Shown: positions 29,572 to 38,150 of the stretch, in pieces | How positions within the stretch are numbered: the stretch's first letter is position 1 | Layout: the number at the start of each line of letters is the position of its first letter | From: CAIWHR01 sp963809965 | GTDB taxonomy: Bacteria > Pseudomonadota > Gammaproteobacteria > Burkholderiales > Casimicrobiaceae | Direction of reading: 5' to 3' | Assembly (NCBI GenBank): GCA_963809965.1 | Contig: CAWELU010000029.1 | Span: 124,001-188,000, forward strand | Length of the DNA: 64,000 nt | Program-made: the position numbers and the translations under genes | The notes under the pieces: model-generated | Database searches by the model: none | The model's input: only the letters and a program-made list of their open reading frames with translations | What the model was told of the DNA's origin: nothing

Positions 29572-29856
29572 ATGATTCGAAAACTCACCAAACATTCCCC
29601 CAAGGCTCCCTCGGCGAGCGGCGCGAATATGGCGCATCGACCCAAGAGTGGCGCGAAACCCGCTGCACCGAGCAAGGATGGCGTGCAAGGCGAGGGTGAC
29701 TACGCGGCGGCACGCGCGTTCAACGAAGCTGAACGCAAGTTCGTCGCATCGGGCAAGGTGGCGGCAGCAGCGCGCGCGGCGGCACCAAAGTCCGAAGCGG
29801 AACGGCAGGCGATGTTTGCGGCCGAAGAAGAGGGCAAACGGCGAGCGAAGGAGTAG
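29572..29856 (+). CDS. Small Ala/Lys-rich hypothetical protein
   Basis: 94 residues, MIRKLTKHSPKAPSASGANM at the start, then a helical Ala/Glu/Lys-rich half (AARAFNEAERKFVASGKVAA, SEAERQAMFAAEEEGKRRAK). GGAG lies 9 nt before the ATG. No named family is recognised; similar short Ala-rich proteins are common near stress genes in betaproteobacteria. The charge pattern suggests a disordered N-terminal and helical C-terminal half. Confidence 0.5.
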   Translation: MIRKLTKHSPKAPSASGANMAHRPKSGAKPAAPSKDGVQGEGDYAAARAFNEAERKFVASGKVAAAARAAAPKSEAERQAMFAAEEEGKRRAKE

Positions 29857-30124
29857 CATCCGGCGAGATCGAAGGTAGCTCTTGGTTCTGCGATTCCAAA
29901 AGGCCCGGGAACGAATGCCTGCGCCCTGGAAATAGGACAAACTGACGCTGCCTCCCAAGTAAGGCACGTACCTGGCGTTCTGCAACCAACCTGGGCTCCC
30001 TGACAGAATGGTGGCCACGTTGATTGTTGCGCCTTGACGAGGTCGGCACCGTATCGGCCGGGCGGCCTCGCTGAGACTCTATCCTGGTGATTTCCTGTAC
30101 GCGGATGTTGTATTCGCCGGCGTT

Positions 30125-30382
30125 GTGAAGTCGGCGGAAGAGATCAGCCCGGGCTCCGGCGCGGTCGTTGCCCGGGGTCTGCACAAAGTCCCGGTGTGTA
30201 GAGATCGCAAGGGCGAGATTCACGAGCGCTCCGCCGTCTGCCCGCATCTGGGCGGCATCGTCAACTGGAACACGCTAGAGAATACTTGGGGCTGTCCCTA
30301 CCACGGATCGCGTTTCGACGCGGCGGGAAAAGTGATTCAGGGACCGGCCAACAGCGATCTGATGGAGATTGATGAAGAGTGA
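30125..30382 (+). CDS. Rieske-domain fragment (C-terminal piece of a YhfW-like FAD/Rieske oxidoreductase)
   Basis: 85 residues from a GTG: a Rieske domain with both cluster boxes, AVCPHLGGIVNWN and WGCPYHGSRFDAAGKVIQGP. In YhfW-type proteins this domain is the C-terminal tail of an FAD-dependent oxidoreductase; here the roughly 400-residue FAD part is absent, and 29857-30124 carries no trace of it that I can see. The piece may be translated from its own start, but is more likely a leftover. It overlaps the start of the next gene by 11 bp. Confidence 0.6.
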   Translation: MKSAEEISPGSGAVVARGLHKVPVCRDRKGEIHERSAVCPHLGGIVNWNTLENTWGCPYHGSRFDAAGKVIQGPANSDLMEIDEE

Positions 30383-31313
30383 CGGAGCGCCCCCTGAAAT
30401 GCGCGACAAACGACACGGCGCCTCATCCGATTCTGGCGGTCTCGCGCCGCTCAAGACGCTTCTTGAAACGAGGCGCGGCAGAACAATGCCGCTCCCTCCC
30501 AGTTTGGCGCGCCTGTACGGACGCCTGCGCATGCCGTTACCGCGGACGCGTCCCCATGTCTTCAGCAATTTTGTGACCACGCTGGACGGCGTCGTTTCGC
30601 TCAATACGAAGGGACACGCCAGCGGTGGCGACATCAGCGGATTCAGCGCGCAGGATCGCATGGTGATGGGGCTGATGCGCGCCATTGCCGACGTGGTGAT
30701 CATCGGCACTGGTACGCTCTTCGCCGACCGTCGGCACGTCTGGACAGCCGCAGCCGTCTTTCCGCAGCTCGCGGATGAATATCGACAGCTAAGCGAAGCG
30801 CTTGGCCAACGGGGGCCGCCGCTGAACGTCATCGTGAGCGGCAGCGGCCGGATCGACCTGCGGCTGCCGGTGTTCACCTCCGGCAAGGTGCCGGCCCTGA
30901 TCATTACGACGACCGCGGGTGCAAAGCGCTTACGCGAGCAAAGCGGGTCCGCTTCGGTCGAGATCCGCGCAATTCGTGGGCGTGGCAGCGCGACCGCGAT
31001 TCCGGCGAGCGCCATCCTCGCCGAGGTAATCCGGGTGCGCCCCGGCAAGCGAATCCTCGTCGAGGGAGGACCGCGATTGCTGGGCGACTTCTACGCGGAA
31101 CAACTCGTCGACGAGCAGTTCTTGACGCTCGCGCCGCAGATCGCCGGCCGCGACGCAGGTGACCGACGACTCAGCCTGGTCATGGGCAAGGTGTTCGCGC
31201 CGGGCAATCCTCTATGGGGGACCATGATCGACGCGCGGCGCGGCAGCAGCCACCTGTTCTTGCGTTACTCGTTTCCCGAACCCCGGCCCGGCCAGCGGAC
31301 GGGCCGCAAATGA
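30372..31313 (+). CDS. RibD C-terminal/dihydrofolate reductase-like protein
   Basis: 313 residues from MKSDGAPPEMRDKRHG. The reductase fold is recognised by HVFSNFVTTLDGVVSLN (substrate strand), DRMVMGLMRAIADVVIIGTG, LNVIVSGSGRIDLRLPVF and RILVEGGPRLLGDFYAEQLV (the family's EGG-P-LL motif). These NADPH-dependent enzymes reduce pyrimidine-like or folate-like substrates; stand-alone members are often of unknown role. It overlaps the Rieske piece, which may mean a lost larger operon. The downstream gene is on the other strand. Confidence 0.8.
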   Translation: MKSDGAPPEMRDKRHGASSDSGGLAPLKTLLETRRGRTMPLPPSLARLYGRLRMPLPRTRPHVFSNFVTTLDGVVSLNTKGHASGGDISGFSAQDRMVMGLMRAIADVVIIGTGTLFADRRHVWTAAAVFPQLADEYRQLSEALGQRGPPLNVIVSGSGRIDLRLPVFTSGKVPALIITTTAGAKRLREQSGSASVEIRAIRGRGSATAIPASAILAEVIRVRPGKRILVEGGPRLLGDFYAEQLVDEQFLTLAPQIAGRDAGDRRLSLVMGKVFAPGNPLWGTMIDARRGSSHLFLRYSFPEPRPGQRTGRK

Positions 31314-31410
31314 CACGGTTGTATTCGCTTTCGAACCCTACTCGCGGGAGGACATCCATTTGAACTGGGCGCCCAGCACGAAAGTCGGCGTCGCGGCCCC
31401 GCTTGTGTGG

Positions 31411-31587
31411 CTACGGCTTGCGGCGCTTGCCAGCCTTAGTCAATGCGATGGCAACAGCCTGCTTGATCGCCTTTTTCTTAGTCGGCGGGTGGCTGGTGCC
31501 AATCGATCCATCCTTCTTCCAGTCATCCACCAGCGTCTTGATATTGCTGCTGACGACCGACGGGCTTGCTCCTCTCTTGAGCGGCAT
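31411..31587 (-). CDS. DUF6496-like small basic protein
   Basis: 58 residues, MPLKRGASPSVVSSNIKTLV at the start and PPTKKKAIKQAVAIALTKAG near the end. This is the pattern of short proteins with a PxKQAxAIALxKAG tail. They are basic, cytosolic, and of unknown role, frequently found with stress genes. AAGGA lies at a good distance before the ATG; an in-frame ATG three codons upstream is also possible. It reads away from the PQQ-type dehydrogenase gene, 79 bp downstream of its stop. Confidence 0.7.
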   Translation of the reverse strand: MPLKRGASPSVVSSNIKTLVDDWKKDGSIGTSHPPTKKKAIKQAVAIALTKAGKRRKP

Positions 31588-31666
31588 GATGTTCATCCTT
31601 GTTGCAGAATCAACGGGTCGCGCTGTTGGCCAGTCGCGGCGACAGCCTGCACGAGGCCGGGCGTAA

Positions 31667-32996
31667 TCACTGCTTTGGCTTGGCGGGCGCCACGCGCCAT
31701 ACGGCATTGCCAACGTCGTCCGCGACGAGCAGAGCGCCTGCCTGGTCCACCGCCACGCCTACGGGACGACCCAGGGCGTTGCCCTCTCCATCCACGAAGC
31801 CGGTAAGCACGTCCTCGGGAGTTCCAACGGGGCGACCATTGGCAAACGATACGAATATCACTTTGTAGCCGCTCCGCGGCTGCCGGTTCCACGAACCGTG
31901 CTGGCCGATAAATGCTCCGCCGGCGTAGTGCTGCGGCAACAGACGTCCGCGGTAGAACACCAGCCCGAGCGACGCGGTATGCGTACCGAGCGCATAGTCC
32001 GGTGCGACGGCGCGCGCGACCAGATCGGGGCGCTCGGGCTTCACCCGCGCGTCGACGTGCTGGCCGAAATAGCTGTACGGCCAGCCGTAGAACGCGCCGT
32101 CCTGCACCGCCGTCATGAAGTCGGGAACCAGGTCGCTGCCAAGCTCGTCGCGTTCGTTGACCGCGGTCCACAGCGCGCCACTGCGCGGCTCCCAATCCAT
32201 CCCGTTCGGATTGCGCAGCCCTGAGGCGAACACCCGAAAGCGGCCGGTTGCAGGGTCAACCTCCAGGATGGCGGCGCGATTGACCTCGTTCACCATCCCG
32301 TTCTCGCCGACATTGCTGTTCGACCCCACCGTCACATAGAGGCGCGAGCCATCGCGGCTGGCGATGATGTTCTTCGTCCAGTGATGGTTGATCGTGCCCG
32401 CGGGCAGGTCGATGACCTTTACGCCGGATGCGTTGATCTCAGTATCGCCCGCCTTGTAGGGGAAGCGCATGATCGAATCAGTGTTGGCGACATAGAGGTC
32501 GTTGCCGACGAGTGCCATGCCGAAGGGCGAATTCAGTCCGCCGAGGAGCACGGTTCGCGTGTCCGCGATGCCGTCCCCGTCGGTGTCGCGCAGTAGTGTG
32601 ATCCGGTTGGCGCTTGGAACTGCCCCGCCCGCTCGTTCCATGATCAGCTTCGCTATCCAGCCCTTGATGCCGCCCCCGTCATCCGGCCGGGGCGGTCGAT
32701 TGCTTTCTGCAACCAGTACGTCGCCGTTGGGGAGCACGTAGAGCCAGCGGGGGTGATCGAGGCCGACCGCGAAGGCATTCACGTCGAGCCCGGCGGCAGC
32801 CGCCGGCGTCGTCCCCGGATGGCCAGCCCTTCGCCGGAGCGATGTTGACCGTCGGTATGAGCGTCGGGTGGGGCGGCGGCAAGGTCGGCTGAGGGCCGAC
32901 CCCAGCGCTCTCCGGCAATGTGGCCACGTCGCCACAGCCGGCGAGGCTGAGCATCAACAGACTGGTTAGCAGATTGGAACGGATGGACTTGAACAT
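31667..32996 (-). CDS. PQQ-type sugar/sorbosone dehydrogenase lipoprotein (one-base frameshift)
   Basis: About 442 residues. It starts MFKSIRSNLLTSLLMLSLAG with lipobox LSLAGC (Cys about residue 21), then a Pro-rich linker and a six-bladed beta-propeller: FAVGLDHPRWLYVLPNGDVL, LNSPFGMALVGNDLYVANTD, HHWTKNIIASRDGSRLYVTV, FASGLRNPNGMDWEPRSG, WPYSYFGQHVD and AFIGQHGSWNRQPRSGYKV. This is the glucose/sorbosone dehydrogenase family, periplasmic aldose oxidases that may use PQQ. The N terminus is joined to the rest by removing one C in the C-run at about 32814-32817; the length is 3n+1. Confidence 0.85.
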
Positions 32997-33074
32997 CGGG
33001 ACTTGAGATTCCGGCAACATGATTGCCGTTAGCGGCTTGCATACTCCGTGATCACGATGGAATTCGGTTTCATC

Positions 33075-33287
33075 TCATGCGACCCCGAACATGAAGCTCG
33101 ACACGGCAATGCCGCCAAAGAAATTGTCCTCGTGATAGACACTCACAGCCTTGTCGTCCCCAGCAGCCCCGACAACCACCATAAGTGGCAGCAAATGATC
33201 CTCTTGCGGATGCGCTTGTCTTGCCGCAGGTGCAGTCTCCCATTCGACCAGCCGGGTGATGCGCTCGGCCGGGCGGACAGCCAGCAA
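33075..33287 (-). pseudogene. Remnant of a DODA-type extradiol dioxygenase (C-terminal part only)
   Basis: The frame ERITRLVEWETAPAARQAHP, EDHLLPLMVVVGAAGDDKAV, VYHEDNFFGGIAVSSFMFG is the C-terminal third of LigB/DODA-family ring-opening dioxygenases (YgiD type), including the conserved H-P-x-E-D-H-L-L-P-L. The N-terminal two thirds with the metal-binding His residues are missing. The DNA where they should be (from about 33300 leftwards in gene order) is taken by the end of duplicated block B, so the gene seems to have been cut by that rearrangement. Confidence 0.7.
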
Positions 33288-33475
33288 CCAATGTGTTGGG
33301 TGATCCGTATATCCCTTCGGTCCCCGGTCGCCACGGTCGGTCGACCTCCCCTTCTTCCTTGGCGCTCAGCCGGCTCCAGTTGTAGCGTTGCACGCGTGCG
33401 CCTTATCCTCGGCCGGAGTGCCAAACCCCTCATACCACCCGCAACAGAGAACGGCGACAGAGGCTCTCTTCGATC

Positions 33476-33815
33476 TCAGGGCTTGCCGTATTGCGCCTTC
33501 GCGCTGCTGACGCACGTATCCTTCGCGGGACCCGCGAGCGCGTCGCACTTCTCGATCGCTACCCTGTATTCCGCCGCGCGCTTGTCTGCGCTCGCGTCCT
33601 TGCGCGCTTCGGCCTGCTTCGTCGCCGCCTCCTTATTCGTGTCGGCCGCGACACGGTCGTCCTTGGCGTTCCCGGAGAGCGACGAGCACGCGTCCTTGTC
33701 GCTCTTGTACTGTGCGTCGGCGTCCTTCACCGCCTGAGTGTAGCTCGCCTTCGAGATCGGAGCGGTCATGGGCGAGTTCATCTGCGCAACGCCGGCACCC
33801 GCGAAACCCAGCCCA
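33476..33815 (-). pseudogene. Cys-repeat gene, copy lacking signal peptide and central part
   Basis: The readable frame goes ISKASYTQAVKDADAQYKSD, ACSSLSGNAKD, then jumps directly to DRVAADTNKEAATKQAEARK and the intact third repeat (AIEKCDALAGPAKDTCVSSA, ending QYGKP). Compared with the full-length protein, the second half of repeat 1 and all of repeat 2 are missing, and the start codon and most of the signal peptide are deleted. The loss is complementary to that in the 25732-26091 copy. Not expected to be exported, perhaps not translated. Confidence 0.7.
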
Positions 33816-33836
33816 CTGCGCCCTCACCGCGCGGAG

Positions 33837-33995
33837 TTACAGGCGTCCCATCAAGAACAGGACGATCACGACGATCAGGATCACGCCGACGACGCCACTG
33901 GGACCGTAGCCCCAGCTGCTGGCGTGCGGCCACACGGGCAGCACGCCGACGAGCATCAGGATGATGACAATCAGCAGAATGGTGCCAAGACTCAT
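33837..33995 (-). CDS. DUF3309 small membrane protein, copy 3
   Basis: 52 residues, the same sequence as copy 2 (26135-26293) as far as I can read: MSLGTILLIVIILMLVGVLP to VLFLMGRL. RBS AAAGGAG is intact and the palindromic element is 118 bp upstream, so the gene should be expressed although its downstream partner is broken. Confidence 0.85.
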   Translation of the reverse strand: MSLGTILLIVIILMLVGVLPVWPHASSWGYGPSGVVGVILIVVIVLFLMGRL

Positions 33996-34113
33996 GATTT
34001 GCTCCTTTGTTCACCCCCACCGCTGCGCAGGCACCAACCCTGCTGCGCCGAAACGGTGATCAGCCAAAAAACCCCCGTCGTTTCGACTATGAGAATAGCC
34101 GTGAGTGCGAAGT

Positions 34114-34134
34114 CGTCTGTTCGCTAGCGCACAC
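34114..34134 (-). promoter_or_regulatory. Palindromic element upstream of DUF3309 copy 3
   Basis: Minus strand GTGTGCGCTAGCGAACAGAC(G), identical over 21 bp to the copy at 15825-15845 although the two loci are otherwise diverged upstream of the gene. 118 bp from the DUF3309 start. Confidence 0.65.
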
Positions 34135-34146
34135 GGTAGTGGTGTG

Positions 34147-34446
34147 TCTGGTATACGCGTCAATGGTCGACCAGTGGGGCATGACGTCGCGCGGGCCTTC
34201 GTGCTTCAGATGCGGCCGTTACTCGATCACGCGCGAGGGCGCCGAGAAGATCACATGGGCAAACCGCGAGCTCGACACGGAGCTGTGGCACCGGCGCAGT
34301 GACGACGGCAAGACCGACGACTACGTCTGGCTCGCGCCCGCGCTGCAATATGTCCCGGTGAAGATGGGCCGATGGCAACCAGCCTTGGCACGATCGAGGC
34401 ACTGCTCGATCCGATACGCGTCAACAAGCCCGCGGCCAAACAATAA
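34147..34446 (+). pseudogene. Gene remnant, C-terminal part resembling DUF3108-type proteins
   Basis: Across shifted frames one can read GIRVNGRPVGHDVARAFVLQ, EKITWANRELDTELWHRRSD, YVWLAPALQYVPVKM and GTIEALLDPIRVNKPAAKQ before a TAA at 34444. The WLAP-x-YVPVK pattern near the end resembles periplasmic DUF3108 proteins. No start codon or signal peptide is present; the 5' part ends at duplicated block B. 34450-34727 contains only the leader of the flavodoxin gene. Confidence 0.45.
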
Positions 34447-34727
34447 CGCCGCGGTCCTTTCAGATCGCTGCGGTGGCCGCGGCGATCGCCAATATCGGCA
34501 CGCGGTCGGCGTCGAGATCGCGGAAGGTGCTTCCATGGGCGCATCCGGTGCCGCAAATGCCACGGATGCAGCAGCGGCGAAGCGTCATGAAAACACGGTT
34601 CGTTTTCGCGACGACTCGAGGACGGTTCTCGATGAGACTGCCCCTGGCAGTTGGCGGTTTGGCAGCCGCATCGACGTCTGACTGCGATAAACTACCTGAG
34701 ACGTTGACGTCCGCACCGACAAATGCG

Positions 34728-35285
34728 ATGAAATCGATATTGGTTGTTTACGGCACGACGGAAGGTCAGACCCGCAAGATCGCGGAGTTCCTCGCAAGCG
34801 CATTGAAGGCGCGTGGCGTAGAGGTCGAACTCGTGGACAGCGCGTCGGAGGACGCCGCGATGGTCCAGCCGATCTACGCGGCCGCCATCTTGTGCGGCTC
34901 GCTCCACCAGCACAAGTACCAAGCCTCGCTTCTACGTTTCGTCAATGACAACAAGGCGTGGCTCGCCGCGATACCGACCGCGTTCGTCGCCGTCAGTCTG
35001 ACGGCGGCACTGAAGGACGACCAGAGCCGCGGCGAGCTGCGGGAGATCGCGGAGGCGTTCGGCCGAGACACCGGGTGGTCGCCGGCGATCACACACCACG
35101 TAGCCGGTGCGCTGCGGTATACGAAGTACGATTATTTCAAGCGGTTGATCATGAAGCTGATCGCCAAGCAGCAAGGCGGCGACACGGACACCTCACACGA
35201 TCACGAGTACACCGACTGGGAGGATCTGACACGCTTCGTGGACGAGGTCCTGGCTGCGATTCCACTGCAGGAGGGCCATCACTAA
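34728..35285 (+). CDS. Flavodoxin-like protein, HemG type
   Basis: 185 residues from MKSILVVYGTTEGQTRKIAE. The FMN phosphate loop YGTTEGQTRK, the second loop LCGSLHQHKYQASLLRFV and VAVSLTAALKDDQSRG fit the flavodoxin fold of protoporphyrinogen oxidase HemG. HemG-type enzymes oxidise protoporphyrinogen IX using the respiratory chain; related flavodoxins have other roles. No haem genes are nearby, so the substrate is uncertain. The upstream in-frame extension from 34473 has no family similarity and was left out. It precedes fadD by 94 bp on the same strand. Confidence 0.75.
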   Translation: MKSILVVYGTTEGQTRKIAEFLASALKARGVEVELVDSASEDAAMVQPIYAAAILCGSLHQHKYQASLLRFVNDNKAWLAAIPTAFVAVSLTAALKDDQSRGELREIAEAFGRDTGWSPAITHHVAGALRYTKYDYFKRLIMKLIAKQQGGDTDTSHDHEYTDWEDLTRFVDEVLAAIPLQEGHH

Positions 35286-35379
35286 GGACCGGTAACAGGG
35301 GAATCGATAGCGCTTGGGCAGGGAACCGCCGCCGCTTGGGCTGGAGCAGGTCCACAATCAGAAGCAGGAAGACATCACG

Positions 35380-37065
35380 ATGGACAAGATCTGGCTCAAG
35401 AACTACCCCGCCGGCATACCGTTCGAAATTGACCCGGACCAATTCAGTTCGGTCGCAGAGTTTTTCGGGAACATCGTTGCGAAATTTGCTGACAAGCCTG
35501 CTTTCCACAACCTCGGCTACACACTGAGCTATGCCGATGTGGATCGGCTGTCGCGGGATTTCGCGGCGTTCCTGCAAGGATTACCGGGCATGGCCAAGGG
35601 CGAGCGCGTCGCGATCATGTCGCCCAACCTACTGCAGTATCCGGTGGCGCTGTTCGGCATCCTGCGCGCCGGCATGACGGTGGTGAATGTGAATCCCCTC
35701 TACACGGCGCGCGAACTCCAGCATCAGCTGAAGGACTCGGGTGCCAAGGCCATCGTCATCGTCGAAAACTTCGCCGGCGTCCTGCAACAGGTACTCGGGA
35801 ATACCTCGGTCGAGTACGTGATCACGACGCAGATCGGGGACCTGCTGCCGGTGCCGAAGCGCTGGATCGTCAACTTCGTCATCAAGAACGTGAGGAAGAT
35901 GGTGCCCGCCTGGCGCATCGACGGCGCCGTGCGTTTGCGCGAGGCGCTCGCGCGGGGCGCGTCGGCGCAGTTCACACCCGCCAAGGTGGCGCATGACGAC
36001 ATCGCATTCCTGCAATACACCGGGGGTACCACGGGGGTTGCGAAAGGCGCGATGCTCACCCATCGGAACATGCTCGCGAATGTGGAGCAGACAGGGACGT
36101 GGATCTCGGGCAGCTTCAAGGCCGGCACAGAAATCGTCATTGCGCCGCTGCCCCTGTATCACATCTTCTCCCTTACGTCGACGATGGCGTTCATGAAGTG
36201 GGGCAGCCTGATCGTGCTCATTACCAACCCTCGCGACATGCCGGCCTTCGTCAAGGAGCTCGGTCGGTGGAAGTGGACCACAATGACCGGCGTCAATACG
36301 CTGTTCAACGGCCTCCTGAACACACCCGGATTCGAGCGGCTCGATTTCTCCGGATTGAAGGTGGTGGTCGGCGGCGGCGCCGCGGTGCAGAAGCCGGTGG
36401 CCGAGCGCTGGCAGCAGGTGACGGGACATTCCATCCTGGAAGCGTACGGGCTGACCGAGGCCTCGCCTGGCGTCTGCGCCAACCCTAATGAAGCGCCGTG
36501 GAACGGCACCATCGGCCTGCCGTTCTCGTCCACCGAAGTCTCGATCCGCGATGAGGACTTCAACGAGTTGCCGGTGTGGACCGGCTCGGGCGACATGGAG
36601 AAGCACACCGGCGAGCTTTGCGTCCGCGGCCCGCAGGTGATGAAGGGGTACTGGAACAATCCCGTGGATTCCGCCAAGGTGATCCAGGACGGCTGGCTGA
36701 AGACGGGCGACCTCGGTCATCTGGACGCCAAGGGATTCGTCACCATCACCGACCGCAAGAAGGACATGATCCTGGTGTCGGGCTTCAACGTCTATCCGAA
36801 CGAGATCGAGAACGTGGTCGCGATGCATCCGGGCGTGCTCGAATGCGGGGTGGTGGGGGTGCCGGACACGAAGACGGGCGAGGCCGTGAAAGTGGTGATC
36901 GTCAAGAAGGATCCGAACCTCACGGAGGAAGCGGTGATCGCACACTGCAAGGAGCACCTCACCGGCTACAAGCGGCCGCGCAACGTGGAATTCCGCGATG
37001 CCTTGCCAAAGACGCCGATCGGGAAGGTCCTGCGGCGCGAACTGCGCGACGCGCCGAAGGCGTAG
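35380..37065 (+). CDS. fadD: Long-chain fatty acid-CoA ligase
   Basis: 561 residues, intact, starting MDKIWLKNYPAGIPFEIDPD. Adenylation-domain landmarks: YTGGTTGVAKGAMLTHRNML (A3, about residue 215), AYGLTEASPGVCANP (A5), LKTGDLGHLDAKGFVTITDR (A7), KKDMILVSGFNVYPNEIENV (A8) and the catalytic Lys near the end in LPKTPIGKVLRRELR. Length and the GFNVYPNEIE signature fit FadD, which activates fatty acids at the inner membrane for beta-oxidation or phospholipid synthesis. No beta-oxidation genes are next to it. Confidence 0.92.
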   Translation: MDKIWLKNYPAGIPFEIDPDQFSSVAEFFGNIVAKFADKPAFHNLGYTLSYADVDRLSRDFAAFLQGLPGMAKGERVAIMSPNLLQYPVALFGILRAGMTVVNVNPLYTARELQHQLKDSGAKAIVIVENFAGVLQQVLGNTSVEYVITTQIGDLLPVPKRWIVNFVIKNVRKMVPAWRIDGAVRLREALARGASAQFTPAKVAHDDIAFLQYTGGTTGVAKGAMLTHRNMLANVEQTGTWISGSFKAGTEIVIAPLPLYHIFSLTSTMAFMKWGSLIVLITNPRDMPAFVKELGRWKWTTMTGVNTLFNGLLNTPGFERLDFSGLKVVVGGGAAVQKPVAERWQQVTGHSILEAYGLTEASPGVCANPNEAPWNGTIGLPFSSTEVSIRDEDFNELPVWTGSGDMEKHTGELCVRGPQVMKGYWNNPVDSAKVIQDGWLKTGDLGHLDAKGFVTITDRKKDMILVSGFNVYPNEIENVVAMHPGVLECGVVGVPDTKTGEAVKVVIVKKDPNLTEEAVIAHCKEHLTGYKRPRNVEFRDALPKTPIGKVLRRELRDAPKA

Positions 37066-37183
37066 CGGCGTTCTGGTGCTAGATCGCGACGCGGAGCACG
37101 CCCCTCGTATCGCGATCTTCATTCACCGATCCGGGGGCGCACCGAACGACCGCGCCCTCGCCCGCCTTGCTCTGAGAACTGGA

Positions 37184-37987
37184 TCAGTTGTTGAGCACGG
37201 CGGCGAACCGCAGCGACAACTTGCAGCCGTCGGCCAAGGTACTCGTCAATCGGCCTTCGATGCCCTGCCCGGTTGGGTGAAAGGAATCGATGGTCCCGGC
37301 GGCCGTCGGAATGGTTTCTCCCGGTGCAGTGCAGCTGAATTGTCCGTTGACCTTGTACAGCCTGCCCAGATGAACCAGCGAGCCCGCCGTCGTGCAGACG
37401 AGGCCGGCGTGCTCGGTGTCGACAAAGGTGAACGTCAACGTCGACGCCGTGTCGCCGGTCTGCGTGACCGTCAAGCCATACCTCGCGCGGAAATGTGCAT
37501 CGTTATCGGCAGGGTCGGCACAACCGGAAACGGTCCCGGACATCGATCCTGAGTAGTTGCCGGCGAGTTGATACCCTGTGAGCGTCTGTCGTTGCACCGA
37601 CTTGACGATCGGCGGGCCGCCGGTCAGCGAGTATCTCAGCGTCGCGTGATAGGGGTCGGATGGTTCGAACGATGCGGTGCCGACCCCGGCTGGCGGGTTG
37701 GGCTGGGCGCCTTGCCACGGATTGGCGAAATACGTGCCGCTGGTGGTCGCAAAGAGCGTGCCGTTGTAGTTGCCATTTGCGTCCTGCGTCAAGATTGCCG
37801 TGTACCAGGTCGGCTTGCCATCCGGCCCGTAGATGAAGAATGCCAGAAACTGGACGGTTTCGCTCTGGACGAGGAAGACGCCCCATCCGGGCTCCGCCGG
37901 GTTGTAATAGACGTCGGTGTAATTCTGGGCGCTCGCATTCAGCGAGGCGAACAACAGAAATGCAGAGAGGATCAAGCGCTTCAACAT
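37184..37987 (-). CDS. Exported beta-rich protein with a GWG module
   Basis: 267 residues from MLKRLILSAFLLFASLNASA (GGAGAC upstream; signal peptide cut near SA-QNY). The mature start YYNPAEPGWGVFLVQSETVQ, LAFFIYGPDGKPTWYTAILT and YNGTLFATTSGTYF is the same 'P-G-WG ... F..Y..DG.P.W' module seen twice in the hydrolase at 42865-44952. Three cysteines in the second half could form disulphides. The module is common in secreted betaproteobacterial proteins but has no known biochemical role. It is separated from fadD (opposite strand) by 118 bp. Confidence 0.7.
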   Translation of the reverse strand: MLKRLILSAFLLFASLNASAQNYTDVYYNPAEPGWGVFLVQSETVQFLAFFIYGPDGKPTWYTAILTQDANGNYNGTLFATTSGTYFANPWQGAQPNPPAGVGTASFEPSDPYHATLRYSLTGGPPIVKSVQRQTLTGYQLAGNYSGSMSGTVSGCADPADNDAHFRARYGLTVTQTGDTASTLTFTFVDTEHAGLVCTTAGSLVHLGRLYKVNGQFSCTAPGETIPTAAGTIDSFHPTGQGIEGRLTSTLADGCKLSLRFAAVLNN

Positions 37988-38150
37988 GGGGGTCTCCTCG
38001 GGTTCGGGGATCGGATACTCCCACATATCCTGATCTCCCGCTCGAGAAAATCATTGCACGAGCGAGCGCGTACCCCATTTACCTCGTCAGACAGCAGCGA
38101 TTTCCCTGCAATGCCGATCGAACTGGACGCAAGCACGGGCGCGCGTTCCT

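Larger units (their letters stand above)
33471..34147 (-). repeat. Duplicated block B (DUF3309 plus Cys-repeat remnant and promoter)
   Basis: Second copy of the block at 25753-26441. It is flanked by two broken genes (DODA-type dioxygenase at 33075-33287, and a remnant at 34147-34446), which suggests that it was inserted or recombined into a functional region. The start codon and signal peptide of the Cys-repeat gene have been lost by a 70-bp deletion at about 33815. Confidence 0.8.
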
